From the NCBI GenBank assembly GCA_019745395.1, contig JAIETG010000011.1:1-64000 (forward strand): DNA of 64,000 bases, in the 5' to 3' direction. Of this stretch, positions 25,198 to 33,744 are shown piece after piece. The stretch's first letter is position 1; each line of letters begins with the position of its first letter. Source of the DNA: Rhabdochlamydiaceae bacterium. GTDB lineage: Bacteria > Chlamydiota > Chlamydiia > Chlamydiales > Rhabdochlamydiaceae. The position numbers and the translations under genes were made by a program. The notes beneath the pieces were generated by a model, which searched no databases, was not told where the DNA came from, and saw nothing but the letters and a program-made list of their open reading frames with translations.

Positions 25198-26075
25198 AAG
25201 AGATGTGTTTTTAGCTTTTCTGGGTGTGTCTGTACAAACTCCATATGAAAGTATTCACAAAAGACAGCCCGGGATTCATCAAAGGTCTCTGAGCTTTGAG
25301 GAAGCCATTTGAGAAAAATCTGATCAAACGCCTTTTCTAATCCCTCATAAGATCCTAAGTGAGTGAAAATAGCATACTTGCCACCTAGCAGAGTTTGGTG
25401 GCCAACCTCTCCTTTCTCCTTTCCAGGGGAAGGGGCTAAAATGGCTGCATCATAGCGTAGCTTTTCCTCTGGAGTGATTTTAGGATCGTCATGGCAGATC
25501 CCAAAATAGCGGATCTGGGATCTATCCCATTTGTTTTCTTCGATATATTGGCCCATAGCCTGCCAGGCTTCAAAGGGAGACTGCATGTAGTTGCCAAGCC
25601 TTCTAACAAAAGATAGGTTCAAATTAGGAGTGCTTTTTTCAATCGTCTCTGGATGAATCATAGAAAGTCCTTGGTTAATTTTTCTTGCGATAATGCGAGC
25701 AGCCGATTGGAGGTCTCGGTATTTTTTGGGAGAAGTTCCCATAGATTGTTTGAAAGCTTTGGTAAAGGCTGAAGGGGTCTCATAGCTTGCGTTTAGTGCG
25801 ATTTCTGTAATGGACTGGTTTGTGTATCTCAGTTTTCCGGCAGCTTTTTCAACTCTAAGCCTTTTGATGTACTGGTGGAGTGTTTCTTTAGTAATGGCTT
25901 GAAAGATTCGATGGAAATGAAACGGAGAGTAAAATGCTTGTTTAGCAAGATTTTCTATTGTTAGCTCTTCATCGATGTTCTGTTCAATCGTAACCAGTAC
26001 TTTTAAAATCCGCTTTACGTGTTCTTCTAGAGAGTTCATAAGTTGACTTTTGTTGTTTTTAGGACCAATATACAT
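25182..26075 (-). CDS. AraC-family regulator with GyrI-like effector domain
   Basis: A 297-residue regulator. The N-terminal part (about 20-118) holds two helix-turn-helix units of the AraC/XylS family: IENLAKQAFYSPFHFHRIFQ and ITEIALNASYETPSAFTKAF, followed by GTSPKKYRDL. Residues about 140-297 look like the GyrI/Rob C-terminal ligand-binding fold (IRYFGICHDDPKITPEEKLR, GKYAIFTHLGSYEGLEKAFD). Such AraC-GyrI proteins often sense drugs or small amphipathic molecules. MYIGPK is the longest start; Met13 (MNSLEEH) is also plausible, and neither has a clear Shine-Dalgarno. It converges with the OMP gene and diverges from the AAA pseudogene. Targets are unknown. Confidence 0.88.
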   Translation of the reverse strand: MYIGPKNNKSQLMNSLEEHVKRILKVLVTIEQNIDEELTIENLAKQAFYSPFHFHRIFQAITKETLHQYIKRLRVEKAAGKLRYTNQSITEIALNASYETPSAFTKAFKQSMGTSPKKYRDLQSAARIIARKINQGLSMIHPETIEKSTPNLNLSFVRRLGNYMQSPFEAWQAMGQYIEENKWDRSQIRYFGICHDDPKITPEEKLRYDAAILAPSPGKEKGEVGHQTLLGGKYAIFTHLGSYEGLEKAFDQIFLKWLPQSSETFDESRAVFCEYFHMEFVQTHPEKLKTHLFIPLL

Positions 26076-26092
26076 CAGGCATGAAATAGAAA

Positions 26093-26128
26093 CTTTTCCA
26101 TTTTTGCGGTTTTTAAAGAGTGGAAAAG
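26093..26128. promoter_or_regulatory. Inverted repeat in the AraC / AAA divergent spacer
   Basis: CTTTTCCA (26093-26100) and TGGAAAAG (26121-26128) form a perfect 8-bp inverted repeat with 20 bp between, directly upstream of the AraC gene. It could be an operator or a leader hairpin; this is inference. Confidence 0.35.
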
Positions 26129-26185
26129 CCTAGACAAAGTTTAAATTCAGCGGTATCCTTATAAATGATTTACCTAGAGATAATT

Positions 26186-27745
26186 ATGTCTAAAAATGAA
26201 AAGTTTTTTAATACGGTTGGAGCCATAAATCCAGAGAAACACTATTTTCTCTCTCATCGACTAGATTAGGATCAATTAACGGGTTTTATTGAAAAAGAAT
26301 ATTATTTTGTTCTTCACGCCCCCAGACAAAGTGGGAAAACAACGGCTATTATTGAATTTGTAAAACATCTCAATCAACAGGGAACCTATAAAGCTCTCTA
26401 TTTTTCTACAGAATCAGCTCATTGTTTTTCCCATAGTACCAAAGAGATGGAAAGAGCTGTTTTAGGACAATTTTACAATCAAATTGGGATTTTTCTTCCG
26501 GAAGAGAATCAAGCTTTGCAATATTTGAGGGATCTTTTAGATAAGCAAGAGTGCAGAGACAATGATGTGTATAATTTTTTGCGTTTTTGGGCAGAAGCAA
26601 GTGACAAACCTCTGGTGTTGTTTTTGGATGAGTTTGATGGTCTTATAGGTAATTCTTTAATTTTTTTATTAAAGCAGTTTCGTACAGGATACACAAACCG
26701 TCCGAAACATTTTCCTCAAACTCTTTGTTTAGTCGGAGTTTGTGATTTGCGGGACTATAAGGTGAAAACGAAGGAACAGGAAGCTCTAGGAGTTCTTTAT
26801 AGTCCTTTTAATATCAAAGCAGAGTCTTTGGGGCTTCCAGATTTTTCGTTGGAGCAGATAACAGAGTTGTTTGGACAGCACACAAAAGAGACAGGGCAAG
26901 TTTTTACACCAGAGGCAATCGGTTATGCTTTTGAGCAAACGAGGGGGCAACCTTGGCTCGTGAATGCTTTAGCTTATCAAGCTTGTTTTCGAGATGTAAA
27001 AGATCGTTCAGTCGCTATTACACTTGATGTGATCGAAAGAGCCCGTGAAGCCTTGATTAAAAGATGTGATACTCATATGGATGCTCTTCTAGATAGGCTT
27101 AATGAGACGAGAGTTCGTGATATTGTAGATGTTCTTCTTAGCAGCAGTGAGGGGACAGGATTTCCTCCCGATGATCTACAATACGTACGAGATTTAGGAC
27201 TTATTAGTAGAAAAGAAATTCGGATTGCCAATCCAATTTATCAAGAAATCATCCCTCGAGCGTTGGCTTATACAAAGCAGGAAGAGATTTTACAAGACTT
27301 GGTTTGGTATCAGAAAAAAGATGGCTTATTGGATGTGCCAAAGCTCTTAACGGGATTTGTGCAATTTTATCGAGAAAATTCAGAAGTGTGGACAGAAAAA
27401 TTTGCTTATAAAGAAGCAGGCCCTCATTTACTTCTTTTGGCTTTTTTGCAAAGAATTATCAACGGGGGAGGGAAGATCCATCGAGAGTATGCTCTAGGAA
27501 GAAAACGTGTTGATCTTTTGATTACTTGGAAAACACAGCGTTTTGTAATTGAGCTTAAAGTCAAACGGCAAGAATCAGATTTGGTTAAAGGTTTGGAGCA
27601 GACCTCGGAGTATATGGATGTATCTGGAGCAACAGAGGGGTATCTAGTTGTTTTTGACCGAGATATCAAAAAATCTTGGGATGAGAAAATTTATCATAAA
27701 ATAGAAAACATCTCGGGAAAAATTATTGAAGTGTGGGGGATGTAA
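26186..27745 (+). pseudogene. AAA ATPase / PD-(D/E)XK nuclease-like gene with one in-frame amber stop
   Basis: From the ATG at 26186 the frame reads MSKNEKFFNTVGAINPEKHY.., then SHRLD, TAG (26267-26269, codon 28), DQLTGF.., and continues open to 27745 (519 codons in all). Walker A (APRQSGKTT) lies after the TAG and before the next ATG (26447), so a product from that ATG would lack the nucleotide-binding loop. Walker B-like LVLFLDEFDGL is intact. The C-terminus has a PD-(D/E)XK-like core: GRKRVDLLI and RFVIELKV. It belongs to the archaeal-type/AAA-like ATPase-nuclease group expanded in intracellular symbionts. Everything else is intact, so the inactivation is recent, or the TAG is a sequencing error or is read through. 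Confidence 0.8.
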
Positions 27746-27834
27746 GGTTTTAAAGAATCTACTTGTTAGTAGTTGAGTAAATTTTATTTTTTTTCTTTTG
27801 TTTATAATTTTAATTTGCCTTTTAGTTTGCTGTG

Positions 27835-27863
27835 TTGATTTGTTTGGTTATCCTTGATATAAT
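27835..27863 (+). promoter_or_regulatory. Strong promoter with extended -10 for the 339-aa hydrolase gene
   Basis: TTGATT (27835-27840) and TATAAT (27858-27863) are separated by exactly 17 bp, with TGA before TATAAT. The ATG follows 25 bp later. Confidence 0.7.
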
Positions 27864-27887
27864 GTTGTTTTTGTTTTTAGTGTTTTT

Positions 27888-28907
27888 ATGATATCAAAAA
27901 TATCCATATTCCATTCATCTAGTCTATCTTCTTATGCGAAAGATGCATCAAAAATGGCTACAGACAGCTGTATTGGCGCTGGAGCTTTCTTGTCGTCAGT
28001 CTACAAGGAAACGATGAAAAAGGCTCATTGGATGGTGGAAAATCGGGGAGGCTTGGCCTGTGTTCTTGGACTTGTGATGGTTCCCTCTCAACTTTCTTGT
28101 CCGGGTTATAAAAAATCCAATAAAATTATTGAAAAAGCTGCGCAAAGCAAGGGATTTACTCTGGAGAAATTTAGTTTGCCAGTTGATGGAAATACTGCCT
28201 TAAGAGGAGTCATTTATTATCCGGAAAATTGGGATCCTCAGGATAAGAGCAAATGCGTTTTGTATCACAATCCCAATGGAGTAACGATCTCTGGATATTT
28301 GAAAGAGGGAGAGCTTTCCTGGACTCCAGCTGAAATTGTGAAATTATCTAATTGTCCCATCATTTTGTATGACTATCGGGGAACGGGTATTAGTAGCGAT
28401 AAATCAGGTCGTAGTTGTTTGGGATTTCGTGCAACGTATGAATCTGTTGTCGTTGATGGAGAAGCTGCGCTTTGCCATGCACTTCAATCTTTTTCCTCTG
28501 TAAAAGTAGTAGGAAGCTCACTTGGTGCGGGCGTTGCTACTGCATCATTAGATCGACACTTAACAAAAAAACCTGAAGACAGCTCTAAAGTTGCCTTATT
28601 TAATCATGATTCCTTTTCAACAACTCCCAGAGTAATCTTTCCTTATTTGCCAAGGATTGCAGATGCAGTAGGTGTTGTCTTAGGAGGGATGCTGGATGCG
28701 GCAACTCCTATGCAAAATTTGATCAGAAAAGGGATCCCTATTACAGTTCTATATCATAAGCAAGATCCTATAATCCCCAAAGGCTCTAGAATGGCGGAAT
28801 ATGTTGAAACGCTCCCGAGGGCCTCTAATGTTTCTGTGATTTATAGTGAAGAATATGGTCATGCGAACCTATCGCAGGACCTGTGCCTTTTTCTTGGAAA
28901 AATTTAA
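27888..28907 (+). CDS. Alpha/beta hydrolase, chlamydial effector-like family
   Basis: A 339-residue protein. The core fold shows YHNPNGV (oxyanion strand), LYDYRGTGISSDKSG, the nucleophile elbow VVGSSLGAGVA (GxSxG variant GSSLG), the acidic residue in VLYHKQDPIIP and the final His in EEYGHANLS. The triad Ser-Asp-His is therefore complete. The N-terminal ~75 residues contain a weak hydrophobic region (LACVLGLVMVPSQL) and no signal peptide. A second hydrolase of the same general type is encoded 2 kb downstream on the other strand. Substrates could be lipids or esters. A strong extended -10 promoter precedes it. Families like this are common in Parachlamydia-type genomes; secretion is not established. 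Confidence 0.82.
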   Translation: MISKISIFHSSSLSSYAKDASKMATDSCIGAGAFLSSVYKETMKKAHWMVENRGGLACVLGLVMVPSQLSCPGYKKSNKIIEKAAQSKGFTLEKFSLPVDGNTALRGVIYYPENWDPQDKSKCVLYHNPNGVTISGYLKEGELSWTPAEIVKLSNCPIILYDYRGTGISSDKSGRSCLGFRATYESVVVDGEAALCHALQSFSSVKVVGSSLGAGVATASLDRHLTKKPEDSSKVALFNHDSFSTTPRVIFPYLPRIADAVGVVLGGMLDAATPMQNLIRKGIPITVLYHKQDPIIPKGSRMAEYVETLPRASNVSVIYSEEYGHANLSQDLCLFLGKI

Positions 28908-28933
28908 TTAGAAAAAATGAAAGAAACAGTTTC

Positions 28934-30610
28934 TCAGAACGAAACGGAATTTTCCTTAATAAAAACCTGCTTGCCCTTAAAGGCAAGGCCTAAAGTGAGT
29001 ATCTGCTTAATGTTGCGACTTATAAGCTCTTGAACGTATTTTTCTTTTTTTATTTGATTTAAAGCATCATCAGCGGCCGATTTTAAATCTTCTTCTTCTT
29101 TAGCTTTTTTAAATTCCATAATAATGCCTAAAGCTGATGGGTCTTTAGGGATTAAACAAACATCATAGCGACCAAATCCACTTTCTCGATTTGATTTTAC
29201 CTCGTAATTTTCTAAATTCACAAGAAGTCCTAGCACGAAAGCATGGTATACTTTTTCCGGTTCATTTTGCGGAATATCATAATAGCTCATCGTGTTTAAA
29301 ATGAGAGTTTGCAATAGTTCTGAAAAAAGTTGGATCTCTCCATTTACCAAGCTATTGAGTAAAAGGGGGAGATTATTATTAGGGGCGCTTGCTGTCATCC
29401 ACTCCGTAACAATAAATCTATACAAATCAGAGATCTCTTGGTTGGGGATCTTGAGTTCACATTGTAAGCTTCCACTTTTATAGGTGGGGGCTGCTTCCAA
29501 GGTCAAATAGCCGCTAAACAAGAAAAGTCCCCATACGGCATCAACTTGTTGCTCTAAATTTTTAAAAGAAACCTCTTCGCTAATGGGTTTTGTAATAGTC
29601 TTTCCTTGTAAAAGTAGCTCTACATCTTGTTTAAATAGAGTGTTACCTTTGATCAAGAGCTTTTTAATGAGACTATTATCACTGGTATTTACCCAGTAGG
29701 ATCGGAGCTGCCCTTTTTTCTGTATACACTGTAAAATGGACCAGGGATTGTAAAGAAAGCTTTGGCCAATGTGATACCCATTATACCATTTGCGAATTTC
29801 TTGTATTTGATGAGAAATATTATGCTCTTGCAAAAGGTTTGAAACCTCTTCTTCTAAGAGACCAAACTTGTCGCTAAATTCTTCATCCAAGACGGTATAA
29901 CAGCCCGGATTATTCAATCCGGAAAAAATGCTTTCCTTACTTACCCTCAAGATGCCTGTCAAAACAGCTTTTTTCAAAAACGTACTGTCTTTTAGCCCTT
30001 CTGTAAACCAGTTGCGCATAAATGCGATCATAGGGTCATAATATCCACATAAATAAGCATCATGAATGGGGGTGTCATATTCATCTATTAGAACAATAAC
30101 TGGTTCATTGTGGTGTTTTTTTAATAAAGACATGAGTAATTGTAGGCTAATCTCAAAAAGACCTTGTTGATTTTGTACTTCATTAATAATAGATTGGAAT
30201 TGGTTTTTTTCTTTTTGTGATATTTTTTCTGATTTTAACAAGTAGTCATGCCGTTCAAATTCTTTTGCTATGAGGGTTTGCATTCCTTTATATGCAGCCT
30301 CCCAACTTCCCTTTTTAATGCCCTTAAGTGTCAAAAAAATTACGGGGAATTTTCCTTGTAATTTTCTAGTTTCAGTCTTCCAAATGTGAAAATTTTGAAA
30401 AAGGTAAGAATGATCTTTATCTGTTTTTTCAAAAAAATATGATAACATGGACAGGTTCATTGTTTTTCCAAAACGCCTAGGTCTGGGAATCAGAACGACT
30501 TCAGCTCCCAAGTTTACTATTTCTTCAATGAATAAGGTTTTATCTACATAAGAAAAATCTTCTTCAACAACTTTTTTATAGTCTGAAATCCCGATAGGTA
30601 AGCGTTTCAC
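28934..30610 (-). CDS. AAA-ATPase-like / PD-(D/E)XK nuclease superfamily protein
   Basis: A 558-residue protein. The N-terminus MKRLPIGISDYKKVVEEDFS, YVDKTLFIEEI and the Walker A-like RPRRFGKTMNLSML are characteristic of the AAA-ATPase_like family (PF09820). Walker B is PVIVLIDEYDTPIH. The C-terminal part (about 440-555) matches the associated PD-(D/E)XK domain (PF08011), with FGRYDVCLIP and IIMEFKKAKEEEDL. These genes are strongly expanded in Amoebophilus, Protochlamydia and other intracellular bacteria, often beside mobile DNA; their function is unknown. The start is GTG with AAGGA seven bases upstream. It is full length, unlike its distant relative at 26186-27745. Confidence 0.88.
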   Translation of the reverse strand: MKRLPIGISDYKKVVEEDFSYVDKTLFIEEIVNLGAEVVLIPRPRRFGKTMNLSMLSYFFEKTDKDHSYLFQNFHIWKTETRKLQGKFPVIFLTLKGIKKGSWEAAYKGMQTLIAKEFERHDYLLKSEKISQKEKNQFQSIINEVQNQQGLFEISLQLLMSLLKKHHNEPVIVLIDEYDTPIHDAYLCGYYDPMIAFMRNWFTEGLKDSTFLKKAVLTGILRVSKESIFSGLNNPGCYTVLDEEFSDKFGLLEEEVSNLLQEHNISHQIQEIRKWYNGYHIGQSFLYNPWSILQCIQKKGQLRSYWVNTSDNSLIKKLLIKGNTLFKQDVELLLQGKTITKPISEEVSFKNLEQQVDAVWGLFLFSGYLTLEAAPTYKSGSLQCELKIPNQEISDLYRFIVTEWMTASAPNNNLPLLLNSLVNGEIQLFSELLQTLILNTMSYYDIPQNEPEKVYHAFVLGLLVNLENYEVKSNRESGFGRYDVCLIPKDPSALGIIMEFKKAKEEEDLKSAADDALNQIKKEKYVQELISRNIKQILTLGLAFKGKQVFIKENSVSF

Positions 30611-30722
30611 TAAAATATCCTTCAGCGTTTTTTCTCATTATAGGAATCTCTTGTTAAATAGAAAAGTGAAGATTTTCCTTTATGTGGAGCTGGAAAATCG
30701 AGATCGCATCCGAGACGTTTTT

Positions 30723-31958
30723 TTATGATGCTTTTGGGGTAAACATTTTTCGAGTAAATGATCGAACATGAAAACTTTGCACTTTAAGCAGAAGATAAGC
30801 GCTGCCAAGCAAGAAAGGGGGAAATAGGACGACATTTTGGATAAAAGGCCAAAATCTGCGCCTTATATCTCTATTAACGTTAGTTGCATCTTCAGGAATA
30901 ATAAAAACTTCTGGATGGGCTGTATAGGTTGATGCGTGAACTTGAGCAGAAGAGATTTTAGGTACAAATACCTGGTGTATTTTCCAATCACAAGCAAAGC
31001 ATCTTCCTACAAATGAGCTTATAGGATCTCCTTCTTGAAGGTACACATTGACTTCGGGTTTTTCTTCGCTTTTTCCCCATAAAGCGACTTCTTCGAAGGA
31101 AACTCCAGGGCTATTGAAGGCGTGGACTGATTTAATATATTTTGGATAGGTGGCAGCCGTTTGTAACGATAAAGAGCCGCCTAAGCTTGCTCCAAGCACT
31201 TCTACCTTATCATGCTCCTGAGCTTGTTTTGCAAGCCATGACTCTATTTTCCCTTTCCCAAATCTTTGGAAGGCAAAACTTCCTACGGCTCCAAGAGGAT
31301 TGATATCCGTTAAAAGGCTTAAATAAAAACCGTTATCTGCTGGATATGTAGTTCCTTTAAAAAGAAGTAGGGGACTCGCCTTTGCTGTTTTAGGAATAAG
31401 TCCATAAGCCATTAAAGGAGATCCCAAATAAGGAGGTGTCAGTTCTATAGGCTCTACTCGATAACTCAATGTAGATCCTAAGGGGCCGAAAGGCAGTCTT
31501 ATTTCCTCGTCTTTTTTCGGGGAAAAGAAGGGGTAATAGGCTAGCAGGTTTCTCAAGTAAATAGATCTCATTTTTTTATCTGGGATCTCTTGTACAGAGT
31601 GCTGTATTTTGGCTTGGAGCCAATTGCGCGCTGCTTTAGAAAGATTCGGATCTGTCTTCCATAAAATAGATGGGAGAAAAGAAAAGACTTTTTGCAAGGA
31701 AGGAATTTTTTCATGCCAGTCAGATTCTGCTAGAAGTAGTGAGCTAAAGGCTTTTCCTAAGGGGTGATCCAAAGGAGGAGCAATGGAGGCACCAGCTTTT
31801 GAGAGAATGATTTTTTTAATCAAAGAATGCGTTTGATCTATAGATAAATTTTTAGATCTTTTAAAAACTTCATCGACAATTTTTTTTTGAGCCGTAGGGG
31901 AATACGCATCGAAATATGGATTAGCTTTTTTTAAATAAGAAAAAATTTCACATTTCAT
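30723..31958 (-). CDS. Alpha/beta hydrolase with helical N-terminal domain
   Basis: A 411-residue protein. The first ~150 residues are helical and unrecognised. From about 195, the pattern LLLFKGTTYPADNGFYLSLL is followed by the nucleophile elbow VEVLGASLGGSLSLQ (GxSxG variant GASLG). VNVYLQEGDPISSFVG holds the likely acidic residue. The expected His may be in HASTYTAHPEVFI. The C-terminus has a hydrophobic segment (FIQNVVLFPPFLLGSAYLLL), possibly a membrane anchor. It is related in kind to the 339-aa hydrolase nearby, but the proteins are too different to call a recent duplication. A strong promoter lies just upstream. Lipase or thioesterase activity at a membrane is inferred. Confidence 0.78.
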   Translation of the reverse strand: MKCEIFSYLKKANPYFDAYSPTAQKKIVDEVFKRSKNLSIDQTHSLIKKIILSKAGASIAPPLDHPLGKAFSSLLLAESDWHEKIPSLQKVFSFLPSILWKTDPNLSKAARNWLQAKIQHSVQEIPDKKMRSIYLRNLLAYYPFFSPKKDEEIRLPFGPLGSTLSYRVEPIELTPPYLGSPLMAYGLIPKTAKASPLLLFKGTTYPADNGFYLSLLTDINPLGAVGSFAFQRFGKGKIESWLAKQAQEHDKVEVLGASLGGSLSLQTAATYPKYIKSVHAFNSPGVSFEEVALWGKSEEKPEVNVYLQEGDPISSFVGRCFACDWKIHQVFVPKISSAQVHASTYTAHPEVFIIPEDATNVNRDIRRRFWPFIQNVVLFPPFLLGSAYLLLKVQSFHVRSFTRKMFTPKAS

Positions 31959-31985
31959 GATCGAATATCGGTTAAATGACGTATG

Positions 31986-32014
31986 ATTATACTATAATAT
32001 AATTCTTATATCAA
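31986..32014 (-). promoter_or_regulatory. Near-consensus promoter of the 411-aa hydrolase gene
   Basis: On the reverse strand TTGATA (32014-32009) and TATAAT (31991-31986) are separated by exactly 17 bp, 28 bp before the ATG. This is one of the best promoters in the window. Confidence 0.75.
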
Positions 32015-32054
32015 TTGCAATTTTAAGGTGGAGTCAGATGATCTGAATTGAAAA

Positions 32055-32816
32055 TTAGTAAATTAAAATAGCATCCGAGACAGCCTCTGCATAGAGGTGT
32101 TTAGGAGTATTCATAAGTTTCCCGTAAATTACCAGAGAAGAAGAGCTTCCTCCATCTAAATTTACTGCTTGGATGCATCCAAGCTCTTGCAGAAAATGGG
32201 CAAGCTCTAGGATATTCATCCCGCCTAATGGAAAAGAATCTACTACGACAAAAACCCAATCACCTGTAGATCGAATGCCAACTGCAGTTCTTGCATGTTT
32301 ATGAGCTAAAAAAGTGGGAATCGTTTGCTCAAAACTATAATCATCTAAAACTTTTCCTTGTTGTAGGAGCAGGGGAGTTCCTCCCACAATATGGTCACAC
32401 TCCTGCCATTCTTGAGCTGAGGTATAGGGCGGATTTGTCATGGGTATGATTTCTAAAGAATTACCTACTAAAATTCTGTCCATGCACACTTTTTGTTCAA
32501 GAGATGTCCATCCAATAGCCCCTCTAGGTTTGGTTGGAAGGCCTAAGAAGACTTTATCAATTTTTAAGATCCCTGAGGGCTCTCCATTGCTCTTCCAAAA
32601 TCCTCCATTGATCGCGGCTCTAGCCTTATAGCGTTTGGCAAGCGTTTCCACTGTTTCTCGTCCCATCTCAGGGGATGCTTTGACAGGTGCTATTATATGT
32701 TCTTTAGGATCAACAATCACAATGTGGACAGATGCATATCCATGCCAGATATGCTCATACGAAAGAGCGTAAGCTTTAGATGCGAAGAAAAAAAGAATTA
32801 GAGTTTTTATTAGCAT
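32055..32816 (-). CDS. Secreted phosphodiester glycosidase (NAGPA-type) protein
   Basis: A 253-residue protein with a signal peptide (MLIKTLILFFFASKAYAL). The mature part matches the phosphodiester glycosidase / exopolysaccharide-associated family (PF09992): ARAAINGGFW, GGTPLLLQQG, HARTAVGIR, WVFVVVDSFPLGG, LELAHFLQELGCIQAVNLDGG, then SSSSLV. In mammals the related NAGPA uncovers mannose-6-phosphate; the bacterial versions probably cleave sugar phosphodiesters in envelope or peptidoglycan polymers. It would work in the periplasm or be exported. It is transcribed divergently from the exporter operon with 94 bp between. No Shine-Dalgarno is evident. Confidence 0.87.
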   Translation of the reverse strand: MLIKTLILFFFASKAYALSYEHIWHGYASVHIVIVDPKEHIIAPVKASPEMGRETVETLAKRYKARAAINGGFWKSNGEPSGILKIDKVFLGLPTKPRGAIGWTSLEQKVCMDRILVGNSLEIIPMTNPPYTSAQEWQECDHIVGGTPLLLQQGKVLDDYSFEQTIPTFLAHKHARTAVGIRSTGDWVFVVVDSFPLGGMNILELAHFLQELGCIQAVNLDGGSSSSLVIYGKLMNTPKHLYAEAVSDAILIY

Positions 32817-32861
32817 AAGGAGAAATAGAGTAATTTATGTGTAAAAAAACTGCAATCTTTC

Positions 32862-32890
32862 TTGTGGATTTTATTAGGTAAATATATACA
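32862..32890 (+). promoter_or_regulatory. Promoter of the tripartite exporter operon
   Basis: TTGTGG (32862-32867) and TATACA (32885-32890) are separated by exactly 17 bp, ending 20 bp before the ATG of the adaptor gene. Confidence 0.55.
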
Positions 32891-32910
32891 GAAGAAAAAA
32901 GGTATTGTAC

Positions 32911-33744
32911 ATGAAGAAAAATATACGACGTCTCGTTCTTGTTTTGCTTCTATTAACCACTGCTATTTTTTTGTACTTGTACTTTGCGCATCAAGAAGAT
33001 GGATCTGAAATTACTTTGTATGGAAATGTCGATGTCCGAGAAGTGGACATCGGGTTTCGGGTGGCAGGTCTTGTTTCTAGTTTGTGTTTTGAGGAAGGCG
33101 ATAGAGTTGCTAAGGGGGCTAAAATGGCAGAGCTTCAAAAAAGCCCTTATGATTCAGAAGTATTGCTTGCTAGGGCGCGTTTAAAATCTCTCGAAGTGGA
33201 AAGAGATAATGCCAAAGTTTTGTGGGATAGAAGAAAGGGATTACAGCCAATAGGGGGCGTCTCTCAGGAAAATTTACAAGATTCTGAATCGGATTTTAGA
33301 CAGCTAGAAGCTAATTGCAAAGCTGCTGCAGCTACTTTGCAGATTGCAGAAGACAATCTTTCTTATACAGAAGCTTTTGCCCCTGTTGATGGGATTATTC
33401 TTTCCCGTATAAGAGAGCCAGGTTCTGTAGTGCAACCCTCGAATCCCGTATATACACTTTCTGTTTTATCTCCTATTTGGATCCGTGCGTATGTCAACGA
33501 ACCTAATTTAGGACGTATTGCTTTTGGCATGGAGGCGCAAGTATATACAGATACGAAATCTGGGAAAGTTTATAAAGGGAAAATTGGATTCATTTCCCCC
33601 GTAGCAGAATTTACTCCCAAGACAGTACAGACAACAGATTTAAGAACAGACCTTGTCTATCGCCTCAGAATTTATGTAGAAGACCCAGACCATTTATTAA
33701 AACAAGGAATGCCAGTCACCGTCAAATTAAAAGCGGTAGAATAG
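32911..33744 (+). CDS. ybhG: HlyD/MFP periplasmic adaptor (YbhG-like)
   Basis: A 277-residue membrane fusion protein. An N-terminal anchor (RRLVLVLLLLTTAIFLYLYF) is followed by a lipoyl half (GNVDVREVDIGFRVAGLV), a helical hairpin (about 75-145), the second lipoyl half (AFAPVDGIILSRIREPGSVV) and a beta-barrel region (IWIRAYVNEPNLGRIAFG). It links the inner-membrane ABC pump to the outer-membrane channel. The ATG at 32911 is eight bases after AAAAGG; a TTG six bases upstream is less likely. It is the first gene of a five-gene operon and its stop TAG is immediately followed by the ATG of the ATPase gene. The order matches E. coli ybhGFSR. Confidence 0.9.
   Translation: MKKNIRRLVLVLLLLTTAIFLYLYFAHQEDGSEITLYGNVDVREVDIGFRVAGLVSSLCFEEGDRVAKGAKMAELQKSPYDSEVLLARARLKSLEVERDNAKVLWDRRKGLQPIGGVSQENLQDSESDFRQLEANCKAAAATLQIAEDNLSYTEAFAPVDGIILSRIREPGSVVQPSNPVYTLSVLSPIWIRAYVNEPNLGRIAFGMEAQVYTDTKSGKVYKGKIGFISPVAEFTPKTVQTTDLRTDLVYRLRIYVEDPDHLLKQGMPVTVKLKAVE

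Noticed and set aside
26267-26269. TAG as a recoded sense codon (pyrrolysine or similar)
   Set aside because: No pyrrolysine-type machinery or context is visible, and TAG acts as a stop elsewhere in the window (tsaD).
26186-30610. The two AAA/PD-(D/E)XK genes as an anti-phage defence system
   Set aside because: Domain types alone do not show this; no partner defence genes, restriction enzymes or toxin-antitoxin pair are adjacent, and one gene is interrupted.
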